NCBI GenBank assembly: GCA_963820375.1
Contig: CAWFZX010000013.1
Location: forward strand, 176,663-240,662
Reading direction: 5' to 3'
DNA length: 64,000 nt
Source of the DNA: AWTP1-13 sp963820375
Lineage (GTDB): Bacteria > Pseudomonadota > Alphaproteobacteria > Rhizobiales > Hyphomicrobiaceae
The translations under genes and the position numbers were made by a program. The notes under the pieces are model-generated. The model had not been told where the DNA came from and did no database searches. It worked only from the letters and a program-made list of their open reading frames with translations. Positions 16,876 to 25,175 of this stretch are shown piece by piece; the first letter of the stretch is position 1, and each line of letters opens with the position of its first letter.

Positions 16876-17861
16876 TGCCGGTGGTCGAAGCGCAAGCCCT
16901 CAGCAAGCACTTTGCCGGACGCCGCGGCTTGTTCGGCGCCAGCGCTGGTGTCGTGCGTGCCGTGGACGGCATCTCATTTACGATCGAGAGTGGTCAGACC
17001 CTGGGCGTCGTCGGTGAATCCGGTTGCGGCAAAACCACCACCGCCAAACTGGTGCTGGGGCTCGAACCTCCCACGGGCGGTGGCATCCGCTTCGAGGGAC
17101 GCGAGCTCGGCAGCTTGGACGCCGCGGGTCGCCGGCACTACCGCCGGTCCGTGCAGGCGGTCTTCCAAGACCCCTACGCCTCGCTCAACCCGCGCATGCG
17201 CGTGGCTGCGATCATCGCCGAGCCGCTCGTCACCAACGAACGCCTGTCGGCCGCTGAGGTGCGCAGGCGCGTGCTGCGGTTGCTCGAGCTTGTCGGATTG
17301 TCCAGCCGCTCCGCCGACCTCTTCCCGCATGAGTTCTCCGGCGGACAGCGCCAGCGCATCGCCATCGCCCGCGCCCTGGCACTCTCACCCAAGCTGATCG
17401 TCCTCGACGAACCGGTTTCCGCGCTCGACGTCTCGATCCGTGCGCAAATCTTGAATCTGCTCAAGGACCTGCAGGCGCAGCTCGGCTTGTCCTATCTCTT
17501 CATTGCCCATGATCTCGCCGCCGTCGCCCACATGAGCCACGCCATCGTGGTCATGTACCTGGGCAGGATCGTCGAGTATGGAGAAGCGCAGCTGCTGGTA
17601 GAGGCGCCAAAGCACCCCTACACCAAAGCCTTGTTTTCGGCGGCGCTGCCGACGCGCCCGGACGAGAAGCGCGACGAAATCGTGCTCGCCGGCGAGGTGC
17701 CGAGCCCGCTGCGTCCGCCACCGGGTTGTCATTTCCATCCCCGTTGCCAGCAGGCCATGCCGCACTGCCTGCGGCAAGATCCGAGCCTCACGCAGGTGGC
17801 GGACCGTCGGGTGGCTTGCCATCTTTACACAGCGAGCGGCGGCGGAACGGCAGGCCTGTGA
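16875..17861 (+). CDS. dppF: ABC transporter ATP-binding protein, DppF type
   Basis: The second ATPase of the importer, 328 residues, with Walker A 'GESGCGKTT', the DppF-typical 'QAVFQDPYASLNPRM', the signature 'SGGQRQR', Walker B 'LIVLDEP' and the C-terminal Cys-containing domain ('PGCHFHPRCQQAMPHC'). The start at ATG 16875 overlaps the restored stop of dppD by four bases, the classical coupling in these operons. Because of the dppD frameshift this gene is in the same frame as the start of dppD, which makes the pair look like one 667-residue fusion; the non-homologous linker between the two domains shows it is not one. Confidence 0.88.
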   Translation: MPVVEAQALSKHFAGRRGLFGASAGVVRAVDGISFTIESGQTLGVVGESGCGKTTTAKLVLGLEPPTGGGIRFEGRELGSLDAAGRRHYRRSVQAVFQDPYASLNPRMRVAAIIAEPLVTNERLSAAEVRRRVLRLLELVGLSSRSADLFPHEFSGGQRQRIAIARALALSPKLIVLDEPVSALDVSIRAQILNLLKDLQAQLGLSYLFIAHDLAAVAHMSHAIVVMYLGRIVEYGEAQLLVEAPKHPYTKALFSAALPTRPDEKRDEIVLAGEVPSPLRPPPGCHFHPRCQQAMPHCLRQDPSLTQVADRRVACHLYTASGGGTAGL

Positions 17862-18001
17862 CGGGCCGATCAGCAAAACCGCTTTTTTTCCCGTTGTGTG
17901 CGTGCGCCCGTCACTGTCGCGGGGCCGGCCTTGAGCTTGTTGCCAGCGCTCCCGCATGGCCGTTGACTTCGCCGCCGATCGATCCTAGGAAGGCGGCCGC
18001 C

Positions 18002-18061
18002 ATGACCCTGACCTCGATCCAGCGACGCCTGCGTACGCCCGGCCCGGCGCGAAAGCGATGA
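18002..18061 (+). CDS. Possible 19-aa basic peptide upstream of a terminator
   Basis: ATG 18002 follows AGGAAGG at 8 bases and opens a 19-codon frame ending in 'PARKR', with five Arg and one Lys. A perfect hairpin plus T-run begins 25 bases after its stop. The size, ribosome binding site and terminator resemble a short transcription unit (peptide leader or small RNA with a mini-ORF). It is not a known family. Confidence 0.3.
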   Translation: MTLTSIQRRLRTPGPARKR

Positions 18062-18085
18062 CGCTCTGAGCAGCGTTTGTTCGCA

Positions 18086-18110
18086 AGCCGCGCCAGATGC
18101 GCGGCTTTTT
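18086..18110 (+). terminator. Intrinsic terminator
   Basis: AGCCGCGC (18086-18093), loop CAGAT, GCGCGGCT (18099-18106), then TTTTCATTTT. The 8-base stem is perfect and the T-run lies on the plus strand. It closes either the Dpp operon or the short unit at 18002-18061, and separates them from the GNAT gene. Confidence 0.75.
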
Positions 18111-18142
18111 CATTTTGGCGACCGGACTTGAGGCGCTTGCAC

Positions 18143-18610
18143 ATGCCTGGATCGAACCCGAAATCCACCGTCGAATACACCACAGAGCTCAGCCGCATCG
18201 ACCTCGACCGCGTGCACAATTGGATCGCACGCAAGAGTTATTGGGCCGGTCAGATGCCGCGTCAGGTGTTTGACCGCGCCGTCCGCGGTTCCCTTTGCTT
18301 TGGCGCCATCGAAGGCAATGCCACGGTCGGTTTCTGTCGTGTCATTACGGACCGCGCGACCTTTGCCTATGTCGCCGATGTGTTCGTCGATCCCAGCCAG
18401 CGCGGTCGAGGCATCGGCAAAGGTCTCATGACGGCTGTCATGGGGCATGCCGATCTCAAGGATCTGCGGCGCTGGCTGCTCGTCACGACCGATGCGCATG
18501 GCCTTTATGCGCAACATGGATTTGCGGCGCTGCTGACACCCGAGCGCTTCATGGAGCGCCAAGACCCAGGCGTCTACGAGCGGCTGGCGGCGCAAGGCTG
18601 CCAAGGCTGA
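18143..18610 (+). CDS. GNAT-family N-acetyltransferase
   Basis: A 155-residue acetyl-CoA-dependent acyltransferase of unknown acceptor. The acetyl-CoA-binding motif A is clear in 'VADVFVDPSQRGRGIGKGLM', and the C-terminal 'YAQHGFAALLTPERFMER' is the usual motif B region. The N-terminal part ('RVHNWIARKSYWAGQMPRQVFDRAV') is typical of the subgroup resembling YjgM-like or PA4534-like proteins. The ATG at 18143 follows GAGG at about ten bases and comes just after a strong terminator, so the gene has its own transcript. Confidence 0.85.
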   Translation: MPGSNPKSTVEYTTELSRIDLDRVHNWIARKSYWAGQMPRQVFDRAVRGSLCFGAIEGNATVGFCRVITDRATFAYVADVFVDPSQRGRGIGKGLMTAVMGHADLKDLRRWLLVTTDAHGLYAQHGFAALLTPERFMERQDPGVYERLAAQGCQG

Positions 18611-18771
18611 GGCGGGTGGCAAGGCGATGCGGGTCGCGCCTCGCCCGGCGATGGCAGCAGGCGGTGAGCCTTGGCTCGCCGATCACGAACGCGCGCTCGA
18701 GGTGACACGCCTGCCGGACCCGACGAGCTCAAGCGGATCCGTCGCCAGGCGCCAGGCCTGCTGGGCGGCCG

Positions 18772-18921
18772 TCAGGCGCCGGTGTTGCGCAAGTGCGCTT
18801 CCCGCTTGGCGTGCTCAGCCTTGCGCTCGCGCCGGGCGATTAGGCCATGTGACATGCAAAGGACGGCGGCGAATACGGCCGCCGCCGTCACTGTCGCAAT
18901 AACTTCCGGTGCGATGGTCAT
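18772..18921 (-). CDS. Small single-pass membrane peptide, 49 aa
   Basis: ATG 18921 opens a 49-codon frame: a short N-terminus, one hydrophobic helix (residues 5-27, 'PEVIATVTAAAVFAAVLCM') and a strongly charged cytoplasmic tail of alternating Arg/Lys/Glu/His ('IARRERKAEHAKREAHLR'). This topology is hard to get by chance in GC-rich non-coding DNA. The ribosome binding site is weak. No family recognised; many alphaproteobacterial genomes hold similar short membrane peptides. Confidence 0.5.
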   Translation of the reverse strand: MTIAPEVIATVTAAAVFAAVLCMSHGLIARRERKAEHAKREAHLRNTGA

Positions 18922-19156
18922 GAGATCGGTCCATCCCGCGTGTCCCGGTCATTCTACAATGTCGGCGGGTGAAGCCAACGACGCTCGCAGGTAACCATTA
19001 AGGTCAGTCCGGGGCGCGGCGCGCTTGGGCGATACGCCTTTGCGATACACCTTCGCGATACATCATCGCGAGACATCATTGCGAGACATGATGAGGTTCT
19101 AGCCGCGCAACGTTAGCGCGACATTTGCGTCGCGCCGGCTCGCAACAGCGCCCTGA

Positions 19157-19360
19157 CTAAGCGCTCTTGCGCTTCGCGGTCCTGAGGCATTTGGAGCGAA
19201 AACTCTTGCGTGCCTTGCCATGCAAGCCTTGTGCGTCGGCCTGCTTGGAACACTCCAGCGAGGCGGCACTCCGAGCGGGGCGGTCTTTGCTCTGCGCCAC
19301 GGCGGGGTTGCTTGCAGCCAGCAGCCCGGCGCAAACGATGCCGATGAGTGAGGTGCGCAT
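19157..19360 (-). CDS. PsiF-repeat-like small exported protein
   Basis: A 67-residue protein with a signal peptide (residues 1-22, 'RTSLIGIVCAGLLAASNPAVA') followed by one copy of the PsiF repeat pattern: 'CSKQADAQGLHGKARKSFRSKC' with the two conserved cysteines about 20 residues apart and a Lys/Arg-rich spacing. E. coli PsiF is induced by phosphate starvation and has two repeats; its function is unknown. AAAGGAT precedes ATG 19360. It is transcribed divergently from the alpha/beta hydrolase gene. I see no Pho box in the intergenic DNA. Confidence 0.75.
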   Translation of the reverse strand: MRTSLIGIVCAGLLAASNPAVAQSKDRPARSAASLECSKQADAQGLHGKARKSFRSKCLRTAKRKSA

Positions 19361-19573
19361 TGTGCTATCCTTTCGCAACCCGACAGAAACGCCAACGGGC
19401 GCGTTTGGTTCGCGGGCGGCGCATAAAACGCCGCAATCCCAGGAAACAAGGTGACGCCTCGGCCACAGGCGCGGGCAAATTGAGCGTCGATGCGGCCGAC
19501 CGAGGCATGCCACGCGGGCTTGGCCGTTAGCTTGGGTGATGGCGATTCGCCACGGCTCGGGACGGGAAGAACC

Positions 19574-20512
19574 ATGCAGGTTTGGCGAGTTCTGGTTGCC
19601 ACCGTGCTGGGCAGCGGGTGGCTGGCGCTGCTTGGCCTTGGTTGCAGCAACACGGCAAGGGCGATCGAGGCCGGTCGCGGCGGCGGCCTGGTCAATGTTG
19701 GGACGCCGGCGACGCCGTTGCGGCTTTGGGTCGAAGAGAGGGGCAGCGGGCAACCGATCCTGCTGATCCACGGCTTGGGAGCCAACACCTATAGTTGGCG
19801 CTGGCTGGCGCCGGCCTTGGCCAGCACGCATCGGGTGATCAGCGTCGATCTGAAGGGCTTCGGGCGGTCGGACAAGCCCATTGATAGCGCCTATGGGGTG
19901 CTGGATCAGGCCGGTCTGATCAAGACCCTGATCAGGCGCAGAGGGCTCAGCCACGTCACCATCGTCGGCCACTCCCTGGGCGGGGGCGTGGCCCTGGCGG
20001 TCACGGCCGATCTCAATCGGACCCAACCCGAGACGGTGCAGCGCCTGGTCCTGATCGACAGCATCGCCTATCCGCAGCCTGTGCCCCTGTTCATCGAACT
20101 GCTGCGGACCCCCGTGTTGGCTGAGCTCGGCCTTTACACCGCTCCTCCGGAACTTGAGGTCTACAAAGGCCTTGCCGCCGCCTATGCCGACCCTGGAAAG
20201 ATCACCTTTGAAACGGTGCGCGCTTACGCCCGTCCGCTCTACGACCCGGGCGGGCGCCAGGCGCTCATCAAGAGCGCCCAAGCGATCATTCCACCCAATC
20301 TGCCGGCGCTGATTGCACGCTATCGGAGCATTCACCAGCCGGCCCAGCTGATCTGGTGCGCCGACGATGGCGTGGTCCCGCTCTGGGTGGGACACAAACT
20401 GGCACGCGCCCTGCCCAGGGCGCAGCTCTCGGTTCTCAAGGGCTGTGGACATGTGCCACAGGAAGAGCTGCCGGCAGCCACGCTTGCCATTGTGCGTGCC
20501 TTCCTGCGCTAG
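19574..20512 (+). CDS. Alpha/beta hydrolase
   Basis: A 312-residue serine hydrolase with an N-terminal hydrophobic export or anchor segment ending at 'LLGLGCSNTARA' (the Cys might be lipidated, though the lipobox is not canonical). The catalytic triad is visible: Ser in 'VGHSLGGG', Asp in 'WCADDGVVP' and His in 'GCGHVPQEE'; the oxyanion segment is 'LLIHGLGANTYSW'. This is the haloperoxidase/epoxide-hydrolase-like branch; the substrate is unknown. The location would be periplasmic or membrane-attached. Start at ATG 19574 with GGGAAGA upstream. Confidence 0.87.
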   Translation: MQVWRVLVATVLGSGWLALLGLGCSNTARAIEAGRGGGLVNVGTPATPLRLWVEERGSGQPILLIHGLGANTYSWRWLAPALASTHRVISVDLKGFGRSDKPIDSAYGVLDQAGLIKTLIRRRGLSHVTIVGHSLGGGVALAVTADLNRTQPETVQRLVLIDSIAYPQPVPLFIELLRTPVLAELGLYTAPPELEVYKGLAAAYADPGKITFETVRAYARPLYDPGGRQALIKSAQAIIPPNLPALIARYRSIHQPAQLIWCADDGVVPLWVGHKLARALPRAQLSVLKGCGHVPQEELPAATLAIVRAFLR

Positions 20513-20671
20513 GACGCGTTGCGAGCGAGCTCGTCCCGCAGTGGCTTTGCGCGGCTCCCCCAGCCGCGGTCAAGCCATCGCCCTTTAGCAGGTGGAGCGG
20601 CGCGCCGGCGGAGGGATCTTGCCCAAGCCCGCCCGGCAACTTAAGCATGCCGCAGCGGAGGTCATTCGGCC

Positions 20672-21361
20672 ATGCAGCTCAATGCCGACTTTAGCCAGCG
20701 CGTTGCCGTGCATGGCGCCGAGCTGGCCTGGACCCCCTCGCCGATCGCCGGTGTGGAGCGGCGTATGCTGGATCGCGTCGGCGGCGAAGTCGCCCGGGCG
20801 ACCAGCATCGTGCGCTATGCACCCCATAGCCGCTTTTCCGCCCACAGCCACGACGGCGGCGAGGAATTCTTTGTGCTGGAGGGTGTGTTTTCCGACGAGC
20901 ATGGCGACTTCCCCGCGGGCGCCTACATTCGCAACCCGCCAACCTCTCGGCATACACCAGGCTCCGAAAGTGGCTGCACGATCTTCGTGAAGCTGTGGCA
21001 GTTCGACTTGAGCGACCGCACCCAAGTCCGCATCGACACGGCCACGCTCCCCTATGGCAGCACGCCACATCGGCCTGGCGTTGAGATCATGCCGTTGTTC
21101 AAGGACGCCCGGGAAGAGGTGCGGCTCGAACGTTGGGCCGCCAACAGCGACATCGCGCTGCCCCTGCCAGGCGGGCTTGAACTGTTGGTCCTCTCCGGCG
21201 GGTTTGCCGAGGGCGGCGAAACCTTCAAGCCCTTGTCCTGGCTACGGCTGCCGCCGGGCAGCCAGCTGACGGCCAAGGCCGCGGCGAGCGGCTGCCGGCT
21301 GTGGGCAAAGTTAGGCCATCTCGCGCAGGCACAGAATAGCCCGCCGCCCAGCCACGCCTAA
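20672..21361 (+). CDS. Bicupin of the ChrR-like cupin family
   Basis: A 229-residue protein with two cupin halves. The first contains the metal-binding pattern 'FSAHSHDGGEEFFVLEGVF' and 'GAYIRNPPTSRHTP' (two His plus Glu and a later His), as in the C-terminal domain of ChrR anti-sigma factors. The second half ('LELLVLSGGFAEGGETF') has lost most of the histidines and is probably structural. No zinc-finger anti-sigma domain and no adjacent sigma factor gene are present, so it is more likely a stand-alone metal-dependent enzyme or sensor. GGAGG lies upstream of ATG 20672. Confidence 0.78.
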   Translation: MQLNADFSQRVAVHGAELAWTPSPIAGVERRMLDRVGGEVARATSIVRYAPHSRFSAHSHDGGEEFFVLEGVFSDEHGDFPAGAYIRNPPTSRHTPGSESGCTIFVKLWQFDLSDRTQVRIDTATLPYGSTPHRPGVEIMPLFKDAREEVRLERWAANSDIALPLPGGLELLVLSGGFAEGGETFKPLSWLRLPPGSQLTAKAAASGCRLWAKLGHLAQAQNSPPPSHA

Positions 21362-21453
21362 CCAGCCGCATGCCGTCGACGTCGGCGGGCGCCCCGGCAA
21401 CTGGCCGGCGCCTCACAAAGAGACGGGCGCGCGGCTCGAGGCGTGCCGCTCGT

Positions 21454-22896
21454 TTAGCTGTTCACAAGCGGCAGCACCATGGGCGCCAACTGATCGGCGT
21501 TGCGGCCGGCCCAGTCGAGCCTGGGCACCTCGCGCATTGAGCGCTTCTGCGCTTCTTCTAGAGCCTCGGCAGCCGCGGCATAGTCGATGTTGATCGCACG
21601 TTGCTCATGCACAACGCGCTGGCCGTCAACATAAACATCGCGCACCGCCCGATCCGCAGCCACGTAGAGCAGACTTCTGAGCGGCTCGCGCATCGGCATC
21701 ATCGAGGGGTGCTTGATGTCGACCAGGACGATGTCGGCCTTGGCGCCGACCTTGAGGCGACCGATATCGTCGCGCAAAAGGGCGCGAGCACCGCCCAGCG
21801 TCGCAGCGTTGAAGATGTCAAGCGTGGTCACGTCCTCAACCGTGCCCGCCACCGCCCGCGAGATCGTGAAGGCGCTGCGCATTTCTTCGAGGAAATTGTG
21901 GGGGTAGGTGTCGGTGCCGATGCCGAGATTGATGCCCTCGCGGGCATACGCGCCAAATGTATTCATGGCGATGCCGCGCCGCATGAAGACGGTGGGGCAG
22001 TGGGCGACGGTGGCGCCCGTGTCCCGCAGCAGCGGCAGATCCCCGCGCGTCGGCCAATGCAGCCAGGGGTGGTGATCGAGGAAAATGCCGTGACCGATGA
22101 TCGTCTGCCGGCCCAGCGCCCCGATGGCATGGAGCCATGCGATCGGGGTCTTGCCGTAGCGGCGGAACATCTCGTGGAACTCATTGACACTCTGCGAGGC
22201 GTGAATTTGCAGGGGCAGCCGGCGTTCGCTCGCGTAATCGTGGGCATCGCGGATCAGGTCGGGCGAACAGGTGTCGATCTGCGCCGGGCAGAGCATACCG
22301 CTCAGCCGCCCGCAGGGGTGCTGGTTGGCAAGGTCGATCAGCCGCCGGGCGTGCTCGAACGCTTGCCGGCCGGCCTTTTTGTCCCAGGCATAGTCGAGCT
22401 GATGGCCGTTCTTAGTGAACCAGCGCGCATCGCGAAACATCGGCGCCGCGACGGCGCGGATACCGGACTCGGCCAGCGTATCGATCCAGCCATCGAACGG
22501 GAGCGACAAATCGACCACGGTTGTCACGCCGCTCATCAGCAGCTCGGCCAAGGCCACCCGCATCGCCGCCACCGATCCTTCCGGATCGTTATTGAAGACG
22601 GTCAAAAACTCATAGAGCGAGCTGTGCCAGAACCCCGGACTGCGGGTCTCGTCGGTGATACCCTTGCGCAGCGGTTCGCTGCTGGGGTGTGAATGGATGT
22701 TGACGAGGCCCGGCAAAAGCAACAGGCGCGAGCAATCAACCTCGCTATCTCCCACCTCGGGATAGTTCTTGCCGACAAAGACGATGTCGCTGCCCCGGAT
22801 CGCCAGGTCGATATCGCGTCGATAGACATGGCTGGCGCGCTCGTCATCCCATGCCACCAGCCAGGCCGCACGGCGAAATACAGTTGTCTTCGACAT
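21454..22896 (-). CDS. Metal-dependent amidohydrolase (chlorohydrolase/aminohydrolase, Atz/Trz type)
   Basis: A 480-residue enzyme of the amidohydrolase superfamily, which hydrolytically removes amino or other groups from heterocycles. The metal-site residues are present: 'NIHSHPSSEP' (HxH), 'LQIHASQSVNEF' (His), 'IIGHGIFLDHH' (His) and 'LGIGTDTYPHN' (Asp). The ends of the protein form the usual beta-sandwich ('IVFVGKNYPEVGD' and 'GAKADIVLVD'). ATG 22896 is assigned from the conserved start of the sandwich; its ribosome binding site is poor. The gene stands between the bicupin and a LysR gene; no transporter is adjacent. Substrate unknown. Confidence 0.87.
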   Translation of the reverse strand: MSKTTVFRRAAWLVAWDDERASHVYRRDIDLAIRGSDIVFVGKNYPEVGDSEVDCSRLLLLPGLVNIHSHPSSEPLRKGITDETRSPGFWHSSLYEFLTVFNNDPEGSVAAMRVALAELLMSGVTTVVDLSLPFDGWIDTLAESGIRAVAAPMFRDARWFTKNGHQLDYAWDKKAGRQAFEHARRLIDLANQHPCGRLSGMLCPAQIDTCSPDLIRDAHDYASERRLPLQIHASQSVNEFHEMFRRYGKTPIAWLHAIGALGRQTIIGHGIFLDHHPWLHWPTRGDLPLLRDTGATVAHCPTVFMRRGIAMNTFGAYAREGINLGIGTDTYPHNFLEEMRSAFTISRAVAGTVEDVTTLDIFNAATLGGARALLRDDIGRLKVGAKADIVLVDIKHPSMMPMREPLRSLLYVAADRAVRDVYVDGQRVVHEQRAINIDYAAAAEALEEAQKRSMREVPRLDWAGRNADQLAPMVLPLVNS

Positions 22897-23046
22897 CGGC
22901 GGGCTCGACCTTTGTTTTGCACCCCGGCTGCCTCGCGCTTCGGCAGGGTAGCGGGCGCCTGCGGCATTGCAATCATATTGTCGCCAGGGCTGCGGCGCCA
23001 CGCTGCCCCCGCGCCTTTGGCCGCCAAGGCCGTGCCAGGCGGAGAG

Positions 23047-23953
23047 CTAAGCTCGACCCGGCCTTGCCAAGGCCGGCGCAGTCGGGCCGGCCCTCGAAGC
23101 CGCACAATTGAAAAAGGCCAGCAGCGCGCTTGAGAAGAATGCATCGCGGCGCCGAATGAATAGCGTTGCCACCTGCGCCTCCGCTCTTGGCAGCGCGTGT
23201 ATGCTAAGCTGATCCTTGGGCCATAGCCGCTCGACGAGGCGACGCGGCAAGAAGCGTAATACCGAGGCCGGCAGCGACGCACTTGCCGATCGCCTCGATG
23301 GTGCCGAACTCGAGCACGCGCGGCGACTGGATACCGCGTTTGGCAAGCACGCTTTCAAGTCGCTGCCGATAGGAACAGCCCGCCCGCAGCACAACCATCC
23401 GACTAGCGCCGGCGCCGATCGCCGCGCGCAAGGACTTTAGGCCCGGTGCAGCCAGCAGCACGAGTTCCTCCGTGAACACCGTCTCCACCTCGAGTTCGAC
23501 GTGATCGACGGGTCCGCACACGAACGCTGCCTCCAAGCGGCGGGCGAGCACATCGTCAATCAACTCACAAGTGGTGCCGGTACGCAGCACCAGATCGACC
23601 TTCGGGTAGGCCGCCACGAACTGAGACAGAACGGGGGCGAGACGCAGGGCGGCGGTCGTTTCTAGCGAGCCCAGCGTCAAGCTTCCTCCAGGCTCACCGT
23701 CATCGCGGGCTGCGCGCTGCGCCTCCTCCAGCAGGCGCAGAATGTTGTCAGCGTAGGGCAGCAGTCGCCGGCCCGCTGCGGTCAGGGCGACGCCACGGCT
23801 GTGCCGGTCGAACAGGGGACAACCGAGCTTGGTTTCGAGCACGCGAATGCGGGCCGTGACGTTGGACTGCACCGTGTGGAGTGCATCAGCCGCGCAATTC
23901 ATGCCGTTGCAGCGTGCAACGGTGGCAAAGATCTTCAGGTCGGAAATTTCCAT
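23047..23953 (-). CDS. LysR-type regulator with an apparent one-base frameshift near its C-terminus
   Basis: The N-terminal winged helix-turn-helix is normal ('LKIFATVARCNGMNCAADALHTVQSNVTARIRVLE'-type sequence), as is most of the ligand-binding domain. At about 23244-23256 the frame changes: the first frame ends as 'GLGITLLAASPRR' and stops at 23204, whereas the family-typical continuation 'LPRRLVERLWPKDQLS' and 'VATLFIRRRDAFFSSALLAF' runs in another frame to a stop at 23047. Removing one base near 23249 gives about 301 residues, the usual LysR length. The gene is divergent from the nitronate monooxygenase gene, and a 15-base palindrome lies between them, so regulation of that gene is likely if the protein is functional. 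Confidence 0.8.
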
Positions 23954-23983
23954 CAGCCGGACACCATCAGCTATCTCAAATCA

Positions 23984-23998
23984 TGATAGATACTATCA
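23984..23998. promoter_or_regulatory. LysR-type operator between divergent genes
   Basis: TGATAG-ATA-CTATCA is a perfect 15-base inverted repeat in the 139-base space between the LysR gene (start 23953) and the monooxygenase gene (start 24093). A second half-site CTATC at about 23971 pairs with the GATAG arm. Size and place fit the activation or recognition site of the LysR protein, which usually binds close to its own promoter. Confidence 0.6.
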
Positions 23999-24092
23999 AA
24001 AGAAATCGCTACACGGAATTGGTCGTGCGAGCCTACTGTGCAGCGCCGCAGAGCGCCGCCGATCGGCGGGGACCTGGGCGGAGAACAGCTCA

Positions 24093-25175
24093 ATGTGGGC
24101 AGATCGTCGTTACCTCGACCTCGTCGGCATCACCCATCCGATCATCCAGGCTCCCATGGCGGGGGCCAATCTGGCGCCATTGGCGATTGCCGTCTCGCGG
24201 GCGGGCGGGCTCGGCTCGCTGCCCTGCGGCATGCTCAACGTTGAGGAGGCGCGCGCGCAATTGGACCGCATCAGGGCTGAGACCGACCGTGCCATCAACG
24301 TCAACTTCTTCTGCCACACGCTGCCGATGCCCGACGCGGCGCGCGAGAGCCGCTGGCGCCAACGCCTGGCTGCCTACTACGCCGAGTTCGGTGTCGCGCC
24401 CAGTCCAGCCGCAGGCGCCCCCAGCAGGACCCCATTCGACGCGGCAATGTGCGCGCTGGTGCTGGAGAAGCGGCCGCGGGTGGTGAGCTTTCACTACGGC
24501 CTGCCGCAGCAGGCCCTGCTGCAACAGCTCAAGACTGCCGGTTGCGTCATCCAAAGCTCCGCCACCACCGTCGAAGAGGCGCGCTGGCTGGAAGGGCATG
24601 GCGCCGACGCCATTATTGCCCAGGGCCTGGAAGCTGGTGGGCATCGCGGCATGTTCCTGGCGCGCGAGGTCGCCTCGCAAGTGGGAACCTTGGCGCTGGT
24701 GCCGCAGGTCGTCGATGCCGTGCGCGTTCCAGTCATCGCCGCCGGGGCGATCGCCGATGCGCGTGGCATTGTCGCCGCGCTGGCGCTGGGTGCCAGCGCA
24801 GTCCAGATTGGCACGGGATATCTGTTGTGCCCCGAAGCCACAATTTCCGCACCCTATCGATCGGCGTTGCGATCGGCGGGCGATGATCGCACCATGTTGA
24901 CCAATGTCTTCAGCGGTCGCCCGGCACGCAGCATTGTCAACCGTTTCCTGCGTGAGGTCGGACCGATCAATCCAGAGGCACCGCCGTTCCCGCTGGCAGC
25001 GGCGAGCCTGCAGCCGCTGCGGGCGCGGGCCGAGGCCTCGGGGTCTGCCGATTTCTCGCCCCTGTTGGCTGGGCAAGCGGCTCGACTTGCCAGCGAGATG
25101 GCGGCGGGGGAGCTGACCAGCGCGCTGGTGCGCGAGACCCAGGCGCTGCTGCAACGGCTGGGAAAAACGGGTTGA
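24093..25175 (+). CDS. Nitronate monooxygenase family flavoprotein
   Basis: An FMN-dependent TIM-barrel enzyme of the nitronate monooxygenase / 2-nitropropane dioxygenase family, 360 residues. The first strand reads 'PIIQAPMAGANLAPLAIAVSRAGGLGSL', and the catalytic-site loop 'AQGLEAGGHRGMF' contains the conserved His. The phosphate-binding part of the FMN site is in 'PVIAAGAIADARGIVAALALGASAVQIGTGYL'-type sequence. The enzyme oxidises nitronates such as propionate-3-nitronate, but some members serve other roles. ATG 24093 has GGAG upstream at about 9 bases. Divergent from the LysR gene with a shared operator. Confidence 0.88.
   Translation: MWADRRYLDLVGITHPIIQAPMAGANLAPLAIAVSRAGGLGSLPCGMLNVEEARAQLDRIRAETDRAINVNFFCHTLPMPDAARESRWRQRLAAYYAEFGVAPSPAAGAPSRTPFDAAMCALVLEKRPRVVSFHYGLPQQALLQQLKTAGCVIQSSATTVEEARWLEGHGADAIIAQGLEAGGHRGMFLAREVASQVGTLALVPQVVDAVRVPVIAAGAIADARGIVAALALGASAVQIGTGYLLCPEATISAPYRSALRSAGDDRTMLTNVFSGRPARSIVNRFLREVGPINPEAPPFPLAAASLQPLRARAEASGSADFSPLLAGQAARLASEMAAGELTSALVRETQALLQRLGKTG

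Noticed and set aside
15858..17861. A single 667-residue fused DppD-DppF ATPase
   Set aside because: The linker has no family resemblance, while the true DppD C-terminus and an ATGA overlap with dppF exist in another frame. A frameshift explains it better.
17880..17910. T-run after dppF as an intrinsic terminator
   Set aside because: Only a 3-base stem precedes the seven Ts; the strong terminator is at 18086-18110.
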